Assembly (NCBI RefSeq): GCF_024362405.1
Contig: NZ_CP101454.1
Location: 434,001 to 498,000, forward strand
Origin: Halorarius litoreus
Lineage (GTDB): Archaea > Halobacteriota > Halobacteria > Halobacteriales > Haloarculaceae
DNA length: 64,000 nt
Reading direction: 5' to 3'
Shown piece by piece: positions 1 to 9,196 of the stretch (positions are counted from its first letter, which is position 1; each line of letters opens with the position of its first letter). The notes under the pieces are model-generated. The model saw only the letters and a list, made by a program, of their open reading frames with translations. It did no database searches and was not told the origin of the DNA. The translations under genes and the position numbers were made by a program.

Positions 1-963
1 CGGGGCGCGTTCGTGTTCACTGATGACTACTCCGTCTTCGACTGGGGGAAGATGCCCGACGCCATCCCGAACAAGGGCGCGTCGCTGTGTACGATGGGCG
101 CCACCAACTTCGAGCTGCTGGAGGCGCACGACATCCCGACACACTACCGCGGCGTCGTCTCGAACGGCGAGGTCGTGTCAGTCGCGGACGCCGCCAGCCC
201 ACCGCGGGAGATGGCCATCGACCTGACGCGCGTGCCCGACCTCCCGCACGAGGGCCGCGACTACGACTACGACGCGTTCCACGCCGACGCCGAGGAGAAC
301 TACCTGATTCCGCTCGAAATCGTCTTCCGAAACACCGTCCCCATCGGCTCCAGTCTCCGCTCGCGGGCGACTCCTGCCGACTTCGACCTCGACTACGACG
401 AGTGGCCCGACGAGCCCGTCGACCTGCCCGAAGCGGTCGTCGAGTTCTCGACGAAGTTCGAGGAGTCCGACCGCTATCTCACCCGCGAGGACGCGGACGA
501 GATCGCCGGGGGCGCGAGCGTCGACGACCTCGAAGCCGTCGCGCGCGAGGTGAACGACCTCGTGACCGACCAGGCGGCTGACGCCGGGCTAGTCCACGAG
601 GACGGCAAGATCGAGTGTCTGTTCTTCGATGGCGAGATTCGGGTGGCGGACGTCGTCGGCACGTTCGACGAGAACCGCTTCTCGTACGACGGCCAGCAGC
701 TCTCGAAGGAGGTCATCCGCCAGTACCACAAGCGCACGCAGCCCGAGTGGGTCGACGCCGTCGACGAGGCGAAAGCCCGCGCCAAGGACGAAGACGTCGC
801 CGACTGGCGGACGCTCTGTGCGGTCGACCCCGAGCCGCTCCCCAAGCACGTCGTCGACGCCGCCCGCGACATGTACACGGCGGGCGCGAACGCCTACATC
901 GGCCGCGAGCTGTTCGACGCCCCGGACCTTCCCGAGGCCGTAGCGACTGTTCGAGACCTGTAG
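1..963 (+). CDS. purC: Phosphoribosylaminoimidazole-succinocarboxamide synthase, 5' truncated by window
   Basis: SAICAR synthetase joins aspartate to the carboxylated imidazole ribotide (CAIR) with ATP in purine synthesis. The frame is open from base 1 ([20 protein letters not shown]), so the true start lies a few codons upstream of the window; the GTG at 13 is internal. The motifs [15 protein letters not shown] and the IPNKG that follows are typical of archaeal PurC, and the roughly 320 residues present fit a nearly complete protein. Other purine genes follow within 5 kb (a PurU-like gene, purS, purQ). Family identity is firm; only the N-terminus is missing. Confidence 0.93.
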   Translation, partial: RGAFVFTDDYSVFDWGKMPDAIPNKGASLCTMGATNFELLEAHDIPTHYRGVVSNGEVVSVADAASPPREMAIDLTRVPDLPHEGRDYDYDAFHADAEENYLIPLEIVFRNTVPIGSSLRSRATPADFDLDYDEWPDEPVDLPEAVVEFSTKFEESDRYLTREDADEIAGGASVDDLEAVAREVNDLVTDQAADAGLVHEDGKIECLFFDGEIRVADVVGTFDENRFSYDGQQLSKEVIRQYHKRTQPEWVDAVDEAKARAKDEDVADWRTLCAVDPEPLPKHVVDAARDMYTAGANAYIGRELFDAPDLPEAVATVRDL

Positions 964-1003
964 GACAGAAGCCATTTACTTGTGCGCACCGACCCGGTGA
1001 GCG

Positions 1004-2257
1004 ATGCCCTCCAGACGCGCGTTCCTCGGTGTAGCCGGTGCGGCCACACTCGCAGCCACGAGCGGCTGTACCGCGCTCTCGAACCTCACGAATCCACTCC
1101 GTTCGCACGTCCTCCACGAGGAAGCCCCCATCGACGCACTCGAGGGACCGTGGCCGACGCACGCCGCCGACCCCGCACGGACGGGTGCAGTCACGGACGA
1201 ACGGGCCCCAGCGGCGGACGCACAGGTGTACGAGCTGACGAGCATCGGTCGCTACGCTGACTCCCAGCCGGCGATCGCGGGCACTCACGGGTTTCTCGGC
1301 GTCGACCGCCGCGAGTTCGACGGAACCGAGTTCGAGGCTGGCGAGTTCACCGGACTCGTGGCGCTCGACCTCACGACGAGCCGTCCCGGCGACGAGCTGC
1401 TGTGGCGCGCGCCCGAAGGTGGGCCGAGTACGCCGTTCACGCCGAGCGTCCGCGGCCGCGTCGTCTACGCCCCTGTCGGCGAGGGAGTGAAGGCGCTGAA
1501 TGCCGCGACCGGCGACGTGTACTGGCGCACGAACGCCGGCGGCCTCACGCCGACCGTCGACGGTCGGGACTGTTTCACAGTCGGGGGCGACGACGGTGTC
1601 GTCGCGCTCGACGCCAGCACCGGCGAGACCCGGTGGCGAAGTGAGGCGACCGCGCACTCCGCGTCCGGGTTCGCCGTCACCGACGACGCCGTCTTCCTCG
1701 CCTGTGGTGACGGGGGCGACGGGTCGCTGTGGGCGTTCGAGCGCGCAGACGGGGCGACGCGCTGGCGCTACCTCGACCTCGGAGAGAGCTACGCCACGGC
1801 CGTCGCTGACAGCGACCGGGCGTACGCCGTCTCGACCGGGGGCCAGCTCCACGCCGTCGGCCAGACCGACGGCGAGCGCCGCTGGACGTACCGCGTCGAC
1901 GGCGACTCGTACATCCAGCCCGCGGTGGCCGACGGCACGGTGTACCTCGCGGGCACGAACAGCGACTGGCTGGTCGCGCTGGAGGCCGAAACGGGCGACC
2001 CTGTCTGGCGACGCGTCGTCGGGGTCGGTGGCACCTCCCCACCGACGGTCACCGCCGACTCGGTGCTGGTCGTGACGCGAACCCGCGAGGGCGAGCGCTT
2101 GCTCGTTCTCGACCGGGAGGACGGGTCAGAAACGGCTCGAATCGAGTTGCCGCGCGGGATGTACGACTCGGTGCAACCGGTCGTCGCAGACGGCGTCGCC
2201 TACGTCGTCGCAGAGCCCGCAGAGGACACGCAGTCGTATCTGTACGCGCTACGGTAA
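1004..2257 (+). CDS. Tat-exported PQQ-like beta-propeller lipoprotein
   Basis: The 417-residue protein starts MPSRRAFLGVAGAATL and has a lipobox-like SGC at about residue 21, which indicates export by the Tat route and lipid anchoring on the outer face of the membrane. The rest is repeated beta-propeller blades of the PQQ/WD-like type: recurring A-L-(D/E)-x-x-T-G-x-x-x-W segments such as VALDASTGETRW, LWAFERADGATRW and LVALEAETGDPVW. Such proteins in haloarchaea are usually structural or scaffold propellers; nothing here shows bound PQQ or an enzyme activity. It starts 40 bp after purC but has no obvious link to purine synthesis. Confidence 0.85.
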   Translation: MPSRRAFLGVAGAATLAATSGCTALSNLTNPLRSHVLHEEAPIDALEGPWPTHAADPARTGAVTDERAPAADAQVYELTSIGRYADSQPAIAGTHGFLGVDRREFDGTEFEAGEFTGLVALDLTTSRPGDELLWRAPEGGPSTPFTPSVRGRVVYAPVGEGVKALNAATGDVYWRTNAGGLTPTVDGRDCFTVGGDDGVVALDASTGETRWRSEATAHSASGFAVTDDAVFLACGDGGDGSLWAFERADGATRWRYLDLGESYATAVADSDRAYAVSTGGQLHAVGQTDGERRWTYRVDGDSYIQPAVADGTVYLAGTNSDWLVALEAETGDPVWRRVVGVGGTSPPTVTADSVLVVTRTREGERLLVLDREDGSETARIELPRGMYDSVQPVVADGVAYVVAEPAEDTQSYLYALR

Positions 2258-2278
2258 CGAGATGTCGGACGGCGGCCG

Positions 2279-3232
2279 CTAGTCGTCGCTCAGGACCTTC
2301 CCCAACCCGTCGACCGGGCGGTCGGGATTTATCGAGTCCATCTCGGGCGGGAGGCCGAGCTGGTAGGCCTCGCGGTCGACCCCATCGCGGAGTTCGGTGC
2401 GGCCGTGGTGGACGTAGATGGCGTCGTCGAGGTGGAGCCGAACCGCCTCCAGGAGCGCCGACGCTTCGAGCGGCTGGCCCTTCCGTTCGAGTTCCTCGGG
2501 CGTGGCGTCGGCGGGCGCGTCGAACGCCCGCTGGCTGATGATTGGGCCCTGGTCGAGGTCCGTCGTGACGTAGTGGGCCGTCACGCCGGCGATGCGGACG
2601 CCTTCTTCGGTGGCCTGGCGATACGCCTCTGCCCCCGGAAACGCCGGCAGGAGGCTGGGGTGGATGTTGATGATGCGGTCCTCGTAGCGGAACACGACGT
2701 TCGGGCTGAGGATGCGCATGTAGCGCGCGAGGACGATGAGGTCCGTGTCGTACTCGTCGAGGAGATCGAGCAACTGCGCCTCGTCGGGGCTCCCCTTCTC
2801 GTCGCCGATGTCGTGGAACGGGATGTCGTAGTGGTCAGAGAGGGGTTCGAGGTCGTCGTGGTTCGAGATGACGACCTCGATGTCCGCACCGAGGTCGCCG
2901 TCGGCCCACGCTTCCAGCAGGGCTTCGAGACAGTGGCTCTCCTTCGTGACGAGCACCGCGATGGTCTGGGTCTCGCGGTCGGAGGGGAACCGGACGGTGA
3001 TGTCCTGGCCGATGTCGTCACCGAGCTCCGCGAGCGCGTCGCGGAGTTCGTCCTTGGTGCAGGACATCTCCGAGGTGTCGACGTGCAGCGTCATCCGGAA
3101 GATGCCCTCGCGGACGGCCTGGTCGAGGTCCTCGATGTTGATGTCGCGCTCGAACAGCAGGGTCGTCACCTGCGCGATGATACCCGTCTTGTCGTCGCCG
3201 ACGACGGTGATCTGGGTGTACTGGCGGGTCAT
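2279..3232 (-). CDS. purU: Formyltetrahydrofolate deformylase-like protein (ACT + formyltransferase domains)
   Basis: The N-terminal ACT domain (MTRQYTQITVVGDDKTGIIA, residues 1-85) is followed by a formyltransferase-type domain with NIHPSLLPAFPGAEAY and GVTAHYVTTDLDQGPII, the order seen in PurU. PurU hydrolyses 10-formyl-THF to formate and THF, which can feed formate-dependent purine steps. The start at 3232 (317 aa) is chosen because the 40 residues of open frame upstream are low-complexity and the ACT domain begins exactly there. The protein is a little longer than bacterial PurU (about 280 aa) because of a C-terminal tail. A bifunctional or regulatory role cannot be excluded. Confidence 0.85.
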   Translation of the reverse strand: MTRQYTQITVVGDDKTGIIAQVTTLLFERDINIEDLDQAVREGIFRMTLHVDTSEMSCTKDELRDALAELGDDIGQDITVRFPSDRETQTIAVLVTKESHCLEALLEAWADGDLGADIEVVISNHDDLEPLSDHYDIPFHDIGDEKGSPDEAQLLDLLDEYDTDLIVLARYMRILSPNVVFRYEDRIINIHPSLLPAFPGAEAYRQATEEGVRIAGVTAHYVTTDLDQGPIISQRAFDAPADATPEELERKGQPLEASALLEAVRLHLDDAIYVHHGRTELRDGVDREAYQLGLPPEMDSINPDRPVDGLGKVLSDD

Positions 3233-3360
3233 ACGGACCACCAGCGGCTCGCATCGTTCATACCCACTCCAGACACGCCGACGGGCAAAAGGAGCCCGTT
3301 TTCCGCAACCCCCACAGGCAACGGAAACGCACTTGCCGGGAGCGGGAGTCAACGCCGGAT

Positions 3361-4446
3361 ATGGGACTGCGACGTCTTCGACGCCCGCTGGCCGCCGCGG
3401 GCCTCCTGCTCGGTGCGGCCGCGACCGTGGCGCTCAGGAACGCGGACTCGCGGCTCGACCCCGTGAGCTGGCGACCGCCCGAGAGTCCCGACCTGTCGGG
3501 ACCGCTCGCCGAGAACCGCGCGCTCACCGACTGCGACCACGTCCTCACCGCGGAGGGGCCCGAGGACGTGGCGTTCGATGCCGACGGCCGGCTCTACACC
3601 GGGGCGGAGAACGGCACCGTCTACCGGACCACCGAGCCCGTCACCCGCGACACCGTGAACGCCGACCTCGAACCGGTCGCCGACACCGGCGGTCGGCCAC
3701 TCGCCCTCGAGTTCGCAGGCGACGACCTGCTCGTCTGTGTCGCGGAGGTCGGCCTCGTCTCGGTCGCACAGGACGGGACGGTGACCGAACTCGCCACCGA
3801 GGTCGGCGGCCGTGACGTCGTGTTCGCCGACGACCTCTACATCGAGGACGGGGTCGTCTACTTCACCGACGCCAGCAAGCACCCCGTGTTCCAGGACGAG
3901 CTGTTCGAGCTGCAGGACACCGGGCGGCTGCTCGCGTACGACCGCGAGACGGGAGAGACCCGCATTCTGTTGAAGGGGCTGGGCTTCGCCAACGGCATCG
4001 CGCTCGGCCCGGACGACGAGTCGCTCCTGATAACTGAGACCTCCCGCTACCGCATCACCCGGTTCTGGCACCGCGGCGAGCTGGAGGGCCGCGTCGAGCG
4101 CTGGACCGAGAACCTCGTCGGCTACCCCGACAACGTCGACCGCGACCCCGACGGCAACTACTGGGTCGCGATCCCGAGCCTCCGCGACCCGATGCTCGAA
4201 CGGCTCCACCGCTACCCCGGGCTCAAGCGCCAGCTCGGCAAGTTCCCCGAGGCCGTCATCGAGCAGGTGAGCGGCGACCCCTACGGGCTCGTCCTGAAGC
4301 TCGACGCCGACGGCGAGGTCACGGACAGTCTCCACGACCCGACCGGCCGGGTCCACGGCGTCACGAGCGCCACCCCCCACGAGGGCGCGCTGTATCTGGG
4401 CTCGCTGTTCGGCGACCACGTCACGCGCTACCCGCTGGATGGGTAG
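3361..4446 (+). CDS. SMP-30/strictosidine synthase-like beta-propeller protein
   Basis: This 361-residue protein has a short hydrophobic N-terminal segment (residues about 9-26, LAAAGLLLGAAATVAL) and then a six-bladed propeller resembling the APMAP/strictosidine-synthase branch: GPEDVAFDADGRLYTG, FANGIALGPDDESLLITE, GYPDNVDRDPDGNYWVAIPSLRDP and the late HGVTSATPHEGALYLGSLF. The NGI and PDN motifs are where family members hold their metal or substrate. It is probably membrane-anchored with the propeller outside. It is divergent from the purU-like gene and 67 bp before purS. The substrate is unknown; members include lactonases and proteins with no known activity. Confidence 0.78.
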   Translation: MGLRRLRRPLAAAGLLLGAAATVALRNADSRLDPVSWRPPESPDLSGPLAENRALTDCDHVLTAEGPEDVAFDADGRLYTGAENGTVYRTTEPVTRDTVNADLEPVADTGGRPLALEFAGDDLLVCVAEVGLVSVAQDGTVTELATEVGGRDVVFADDLYIEDGVVYFTDASKHPVFQDELFELQDTGRLLAYDRETGETRILLKGLGFANGIALGPDDESLLITETSRYRITRFWHRGELEGRVERWTENLVGYPDNVDRDPDGNYWVAIPSLRDPMLERLHRYPGLKRQLGKFPEAVIEQVSGDPYGLVLKLDADGEVTDSLHDPTGRVHGVTSATPHEGALYLGSLFGDHVTRYPLDG

Positions 4447-4513
4447 ACGCACGTTCGTGCATAGCCGAGTCGAGACACAAGCGTTTTCATCCACGGATAC
4501 GCACCTCCGCTCG

Positions 4514-4765
4514 ATGACCGCCTACACCGCGACGGTGACCGTGCGGCTCAAGCACGGCGTCTTGGACCCGGAGGCCGAGACGACACAGCGCGCGCTCGAA
4601 CGGCTGGGGTTCGACCTCGACGACCTGCGGAGCGCCGACCGCTTCGAGATCGACCTCGACGCCGAGAGCGCCGACGAGGCCGCCGACCGTGCCGACGAGA
4701 TGGCCGAACGCCTGCTCGCGAACCCGACCATCCACGACTACGACGTGGACGTCGTCGAAGCCTGA
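4514..4765 (+). CDS. purS: Phosphoribosylformylglycinamidine synthase subunit PurS
   Basis: An 83-residue small subunit of FGAM synthase. It bridges the glutaminase PurQ and the synthetase PurL (not in this window) in step 4 of purine synthesis. The sequence MTAYTATVTVRLKHGVLDPE, then ERLGF and a final LLANPTIHDYDVDVVEA, is the standard PurS pattern. Start 4514 rather than 4439 is chosen because the family begins right at the Y-T-A-T-V-T-V strand and the upstream residues are not conserved-looking. purQ follows after 55 bp on the same strand. Confidence 0.95.
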   Translation: MTAYTATVTVRLKHGVLDPEAETTQRALERLGFDLDDLRSADRFEIDLDAESADEAADRADEMAERLLANPTIHDYDVDVVEA

Positions 4766-4820
4766 TGACAGTATCGATCACTATGATGGAGACACTCGGT
4801 CGCCACACGGGGTGGCGACT

Positions 4821-5510
4821 GTGACTGTCTCCATCATCCGCTTCGGCGGCTCGAACTGCGACCGCGACGCCCTGCAGGCGCTCGACCACCTCGGCGTCGA
4901 CGCCGAGATCGTCTGGCACGAGGACGGCCTCCCCGCCGATACCTCCGGTGTCGTCCTCCCCGGCGGCTTCTCCTACGGCGACTACCTCCGGGCCGGCGCG
5001 ATGGCCGCGCGCTCGCCGGTGCTGAACGAGGTGCGCGAGCTGGCGGGCGAGGTGCCCGTCCTCGGCGTCTGTAACGGCGCGCAGATCGGCAGCGAGTCGT
5101 CGCTGACGCCCGGGGCGTTCACGACGAACCGGTCGGCCAGCTTCCAGTGTGAACACGTGCATCTTCGTGTCGAGACCACCGACACGCCGTTCACGAGCGC
5201 GTTCGAGGAGGGCGCGGTCATCGAACTGCCCATCGCACACGGCGAGGGCCGGTTCGAGATCACCGACGAACGCCTCCAGCGACTGAACGACGAGGACCGC
5301 GTGCTGTTCCGCTACTGCGACAGCGAGGGGAACGTCACCGACGAGGCGAACCCCAACGGCTCGAAGGAGAACGTCGCGGGCGTCGTCGGCGACGCCCGGA
5401 CGACCGCCGTCCTGATGCCGCACCCCGAGCGGGCCGCGCTCCCCGACATCGCCGAGACGAGCCACGCGGGCGTCGACGGACAGGGTGTCCTGCAGGCGTT
5501 CGTCGAGTAA
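4821..5510 (+). CDS. purQ: Phosphoribosylformylglycinamidine synthase subunit PurQ (glutaminase)
   Basis: A class I glutamine amidotransferase of 229 aa that supplies ammonia to PurL. It begins with TVSIIRFGGSNCDRD, has the nucleophile Cys84 in VLGVCNGAQIG, and ends with the His/Glu pair in LMPHPERA. The start is a GTG: 4821 gives M-T-V-S-I-I-R, which matches the usual start of haloarchaeal PurQ; GTG 4812, three codons upstream in frame, is the alternative. It lies directly downstream of purS and is very probably co-transcribed. Confidence 0.95.
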   Translation: MTVSIIRFGGSNCDRDALQALDHLGVDAEIVWHEDGLPADTSGVVLPGGFSYGDYLRAGAMAARSPVLNEVRELAGEVPVLGVCNGAQIGSESSLTPGAFTTNRSASFQCEHVHLRVETTDTPFTSAFEEGAVIELPIAHGEGRFEITDERLQRLNDEDRVLFRYCDSEGNVTDEANPNGSKENVAGVVGDARTTAVLMPHPERAALPDIAETSHAGVDGQGVLQAFVE

Positions 5511-5639
5511 CCCCGTCACCGTTCTTGCGCGAGACCGTCGCCGCCCTGCGATACTCGACTTCGAGAGCGGCTGTATCACCAGAACAGCCGGGAGCGGAGC
5601 GCACAAGTGCGTACACCACCTCGTGGTACACGTTACCAC

Positions 5640-5957
5640 ATGTTCAGCGTAGCCGTGGACATGCTCCTGACCGCCGTGATGGTGGTCACGCCGACCCTGC
5701 TGTTCATCGGGTTCTACCGGGGATTGCTGGCGATGCGCGACGACGACCTCATCAACCAGTTGATGATGCACGAGAACGTGCGCCCCCCAGAGAACCGGGC
5801 GATGGCGAGGGCGATGGGGCTCGAACAGTACTACGAGGACTACACCGAGCGTCACCGTGAGCCCCTGCTGGCGCCGAGCGACGTGCGCTGTCGCCACTGT
5901 CGGGCGCCGAACCCCGATCACGTCGACTACTGTGCGACCTGCTTGCGACGAGTCTGA
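5640..5957 (+). CDS. Small membrane protein with C-terminal zinc ribbon
   Basis: A 105-residue protein with one N-terminal membrane segment (residues about 8-27, MLLTAVMVVTPTLLFIGFY), a charged middle (EQYYEDYTERH) and a C-terminal four-cysteine ribbon, C84RHC87 and C98ATC101, likely binding one zinc on the cytoplasmic side. Similar short 'TM plus zinc ribbon' proteins are common in haloarchaea with no assigned role. It stands alone between purQ and the ArsA-type ATPase, same strand, with no overlap. No function is proposed. Confidence 0.7.
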   Translation: MFSVAVDMLLTAVMVVTPTLLFIGFYRGLLAMRDDDLINQLMMHENVRPPENRAMARAMGLEQYYEDYTERHREPLLAPSDVRCRHCRAPNPDHVDYCATCLRRV

Positions 5958-6002
5958 GGCGAGACCGACGGATACAGGCGTCTCGGTCACCGAACCTCGC
6001 CA

Positions 6003-7025
6003 ATGACCGACATCGACGTCGAGGCCGTCGACTCGCTCGACACGACCGTCGACGCCCCCGAGTACGTGCTGTACGGCGGGAAGGGCGGCGTGGGCAAGAC
6101 GACGATGGCCGCCGCGACCGCGCTCGCCAGTGCCCGCGAGGGGACGCCGACGCTCGCCGTCTCGACCGACCCCGCCCACTCGCTGTCGGACGCGCTCGAC
6201 ACTGACGTGCCCGCCGAGCCGGGGCGCATCCGCGAGGACATTCCACTCTACGGTGCCGAAATCGACCCCGAGAACATGGACGCCGGGCCCTTCGCCGACG
6301 GCGAGGCCCCCGGGAACGCGATGGGCGGGCTCGGCGAGCTGTTCGGCGGCGACAACCCCCTGCAGGCTGGCTCGATGCCCGGTGCCGACGAGGCCGCGGC
6401 GTTCCAGCTCCTCCTCGAGTACATGGACGACGAGCGGTTCGAGCGCGTCGTCGTCGACACCGCACCGACGGGCCACACCCTCCGGCTGCTCGAACTCCCG
6501 GACGTGATGGACTCGATGATGGGGAAGCTCATCGCGTTCCGCGAGCGCCTGTCGGGGATGGCCGGCTCCCTCGGCAATCTGTTCGGCGGCGCCGACGAAC
6601 AGCAGATGGACCAAGGGATCGACAGCCTCCGGGAGCTCTCCGACCGGGTCGAGCGCCTCCGCGCGGTGCTCACCGACCCCGCGAAGACCGACTTCCGGGT
6701 CGTCATGGTGCCCGAGGTGATGTCAGTCACCGAGTCCGAGCGACTGGTCGAGCGGCTCGGCGGCTTCGGGGTGCCGGTCGGAACGGTCGTCGTGAACCGC
6801 GTGATGCAGCCGCTCGCGGACGTCGCGGCCGTCGACGCCGACTGGTTCGTCGCGCCCGACCTCGAGAACTGCGAGTTCTGCAAGCGACGATGGGAAGTCC
6901 AGCGGGAGGCGCTCTCCCGCGCCCAGAACCTCTTTCGCGGGCACGACGTGAAGCGCGTCCCGCTGTTCGCCGAGGAGGTCAGAGGTGAAGAGGCGCTGCG
7001 AGTCGTCGCGGCCTGTCTCGACTAG
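6003..7025 (+). CDS. ArsA/Get3 (TRC40)-family ATPase
   Basis: A 340-residue P-loop ATPase. The deviant Walker A GGKGGVGKT is at residues 25-33, followed by the switch I motif STDPAHSLSDAL, the switch II/Walker B motif VVVDTAPTGHTLRLLELP, and a CEFC pair near residue 292 (ENCEFCKRRWEVQ), which in Get3 relatives binds zinc at the dimer interface. Archaeal members are single-domain and are thought to act like Get3 in handling tail-anchored membrane proteins rather than arsenite. No ars genes are nearby, which agrees. The stop codon is shared tail-to-tail with the glycerate kinase gene (CTAG at 7022-7025). Confidence 0.88.
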   Translation: MTDIDVEAVDSLDTTVDAPEYVLYGGKGGVGKTTMAAATALASAREGTPTLAVSTDPAHSLSDALDTDVPAEPGRIREDIPLYGAEIDPENMDAGPFADGEAPGNAMGGLGELFGGDNPLQAGSMPGADEAAAFQLLLEYMDDERFERVVVDTAPTGHTLRLLELPDVMDSMMGKLIAFRERLSGMAGSLGNLFGGADEQQMDQGIDSLRELSDRVERLRAVLTDPAKTDFRVVMVPEVMSVTESERLVERLGGFGVPVGTVVVNRVMQPLADVAAVDADWFVAPDLENCEFCKRRWEVQREALSRAQNLFRGHDVKRVPLFAEEVRGEEALRVVAACLD

Positions 7026-8350
7026 TCGTCGCTGCCGACGATCAGCACGCGAAGGTCGTTGACGTTCGTGCCCGTGGGGCCCCCTTCGATATCGACGCTT
7101 CGCTCTCGAAGGTAGCCGAGCGCGTCGTTCCGCGAGAGTGCAGCACGGGCCGCACGTCGGTCGTCGGCCGTCGCGACGGTCTCCGAGTCGACGATGGCGC
7201 CCGCCGCGTCGGTCGACCCGTCGCGGCCGTCCGTATCGACGCTCGCGAGGATTGCCTCGTCCGGGAGCTCGAGCGCAGCCGCGAGCGCGAACTCGAGGTT
7301 GGGGCCGCCAGTGCCGTCCCCCCGGACGGTCACGGTCGTCTCGCCACCCGAGAGGACGACCGCGGGTGGTTCGACGGGCCGCCCAGAATCGAGTATCTCC
7401 TCGGCGACGGCGACCTGCGTGCGCGCCGCCTCGCGCGCCTCGCCCCGGATGCGCGTCGAGAGCACGAGCGGCGTGTAGCCGCGGTCGCGCGCCAGCGTTT
7501 CGGCGGCGTCGACCGCCGTCCGCCCGCTCGCGATGACGTGCGTGGTGACCGTCTCGAACGACTCGTCTCCGGGGTTCGGCGTCTCCTCGCGCTCGCCCCG
7601 AACGCCGGCGTTGAGGTGGTCTCGGACCGCGGGCACGTCAATATCGTAGCGGTCGAGCACGTCGCGGGCGTCGGCGTAGGTCGTCGGGTCGGGCGTGAGC
7701 GGCCCCGAGGCGACGACTGCGGGGTCGTCGCCCACCACATCCGAGACGAGTAATCCGACCACCGTGGCGGGTGCCAACGCCTGGGCGAGCCGACCCCCCT
7801 TTATCGCCGAACAGTGTTTTCGGACCGCGTTTATCTCGTCTATCGAGGCGCCGCTCGCGACGAGCGCGTCGGTCACCTCGCGGAGCGCGTCGAACGCGAG
7901 GCCGTCGACGGGCGCGGCGAGGAGGGCGCTCCCCCCGCCCGAGATGGGTGCGAGGACGAGCGTCCGGTCGTCGGCGTCCTGTGCGATGGCGAGGATGCGG
8001 GTCGCGGCCTCGTGGCTCCCCGAGTCGGGCGTCGGGTGGCCCGCGACCACCGACTCGACCGGGAGGTCGACGGGGTCGGGCACGGCCACACAGCCGCCGT
8101 CGATGCGGTCGCCGAGCAGGTCGTGGAGCGCACCGACGAGCCCTGCCGTCGCCTTGCCGGCGCCGAGCACGAGCACGCGGTCGTAGTCCGTGAGGTCGTA
8201 CGCGTCGTCCGCGACGTGGAGGATGTCGCCGTCGAGCGTGAGGGCGGCGGCGACGGCGCGCTCGGGGCTGGCAGCGTCGATGCCGGCGTCGATGCAGTCG
8301 AGTGCGAGCGCGTGCGCCGGCGAGCGACCGAGCGCCTCGCGGTCGGCCAT
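7022..8350 (-). CDS. Glycerate 2-kinase (MOFRL/DUF4147 family)
   Basis: A 442-residue protein of the GckA/MOFRL family, which phosphorylates glycerate to 2-phosphoglycerate. Landmarks are LVLGAGKATAGLVGAL (residues about 61-76), the glycine-rich PISGGGSALLAAP, INAVRKHCSAIKGGRLAQA, VVLSGGETTVTVRGDGTGGPN (split by family convention into the MOFRL region) and the C-terminal TDGRDGSTDAAGA. Older annotations call this family hydroxypyruvate reductase; the kinase reading is better supported for archaea. Its ATG overlaps the stop of the SDR gene by one base (TAATG), so the two are probably co-translated. Confidence 0.88.
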   Translation of the reverse strand: MADREALGRSPAHALALDCIDAGIDAASPERAVAAALTLDGDILHVADDAYDLTDYDRVLVLGAGKATAGLVGALHDLLGDRIDGGCVAVPDPVDLPVESVVAGHPTPDSGSHEAATRILAIAQDADDRTLVLAPISGGGSALLAAPVDGLAFDALREVTDALVASGASIDEINAVRKHCSAIKGGRLAQALAPATVVGLLVSDVVGDDPAVVASGPLTPDPTTYADARDVLDRYDIDVPAVRDHLNAGVRGEREETPNPGDESFETVTTHVIASGRTAVDAAETLARDRGYTPLVLSTRIRGEAREAARTQVAVAEEILDSGRPVEPPAVVLSGGETTVTVRGDGTGGPNLEFALAAALELPDEAILASVDTDGRDGSTDAAGAIVDSETVATADDRRAARAALSRNDALGYLRERSVDIEGGPTGTNVNDLRVLIVGSDD

Positions 8351-9171
8351 TAGAGCTTGCGCATCAGGCCGAACACCTTGTCACGGAGGCGGTCGGGGAG
8401 CAGACGGAGCTTGACGGCGAAGTTGGCGAACCCGCCGACGACGTAGCGGGGGTCGGGGTTCGTGGAGACGCCCGCCTCCAGAATGACCGCGGCGACCTCC
8501 TCGGGCGTGGAGGCGAACGGCGAGGAGTCCCCGGAGACGACGGAGCCGTCCTCCTGCATGTCGTACACCCAGTCGTACGCCTCCGTGCGGTCGAGTTTGT
8601 CGATCTCGTCGCCGACACGTTCACGAAAGCTCGTCTCGACCGGGCCGGGTTCGACGAGCGACACGTCGACACCGAAGCCGGCGACCTCGGTGCGGAGCGT
8701 GTCGGAGTACCCTTCGAGCGCGAATTTGGAGGCCGAGTACGCACCCATCCCGGGGGCGGCGAGCCGCCCGGCGACCGACGAGACGTTCACGATGGTGCCG
8801 TCCTCCTGTGCGCGCATGTGCGGGAGGACGGCCTGCACGAGCCGGTGGGGACCGATGAGGTTCACGTCGAGCTGTTTCTGGAGGAGTTCCGCAGGGAGGT
8901 CTTCGAGCGGGCCGTGCTGGCCGTAGCCCGCGTTGTTGACGAGACAGTCGATGCGGCCGTCCTCCTCGATGATGCGGTCGACGACCCGCCCGACGTCCTC
9001 GGGGTCGGTCACGTCGAGCGCGTTGATGTCCGCTCCCTTCTCGCCGAGCGTCTGGATGTCCGCGGTGTTGCGAGCCGTCGCGTACACCGTCCACTCCTCC
9101 TCGAGGTAGGCGAGGGCCGTCGCCCGGCCGATGCCGGAACTGCAGCCCGTGATGAGTACCGTCCGTTCCAT
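8350..9171 (-). CDS. SDR-family oxidoreductase
   Basis: A classical short-chain dehydrogenase of 273 aa: nucleotide-binding TGCSSGIGRATA near the N-terminus, VNNAGYG after it, Ser in NVSSVAGRL and the catalytic Y-x-x-x-K in AYSASKFALEGYSDTLR. The R-N in YATARN after beta-2 suggests NADP(H). Start 9171 is chosen because MERTVLITG begins exactly at the Rossmann strand; the open frame further upstream overlaps the end of the endonuclease V gene. The substrate is unknown. It precedes the glycerate kinase gene by a one-base overlap. Confidence 0.88.
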   Translation of the reverse strand: MERTVLITGCSSGIGRATALAYLEEEWTVYATARNTADIQTLGEKGADINALDVTDPEDVGRVVDRIIEEDGRIDCLVNNAGYGQHGPLEDLPAELLQKQLDVNLIGPHRLVQAVLPHMRAQEDGTIVNVSSVAGRLAAPGMGAYSASKFALEGYSDTLRTEVAGFGVDVSLVEPGPVETSFRERVGDEIDKLDRTEAYDWVYDMQEDGSVVSGDSSPFASTPEEVAAVILEAGVSTNPDPRYVVGGFANFAVKLRLLPDRLRDKVFGLMRKL

Positions 9172-9196
9172 GTCACAGGGGTCGAACCCCCGGCAG

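Noticed and set aside
713..1852. Long minus-strand open frame opposite the purC end and the beta-propeller gene
   Set aside because: It is a GC-rich antisense shadow: Arg/Gly/Ala-rich with no domain, and both plus-strand genes show family motifs.
2405..3466. Plus-strand open frame of 353 residues opposite the PurU-like gene
   Set aside because: Repeated VEV/DVV/LVE runs are the mirror of Asp/Glu codons; the minus strand carries clear ACT and formyltransferase motifs.
4548..6614. 688-residue minus-strand open frame
   Set aside because: Opposite purS, purQ and the ATPase gene, all well supported; the translation has no domain and is His/Arg/Val-rich like a shadow.
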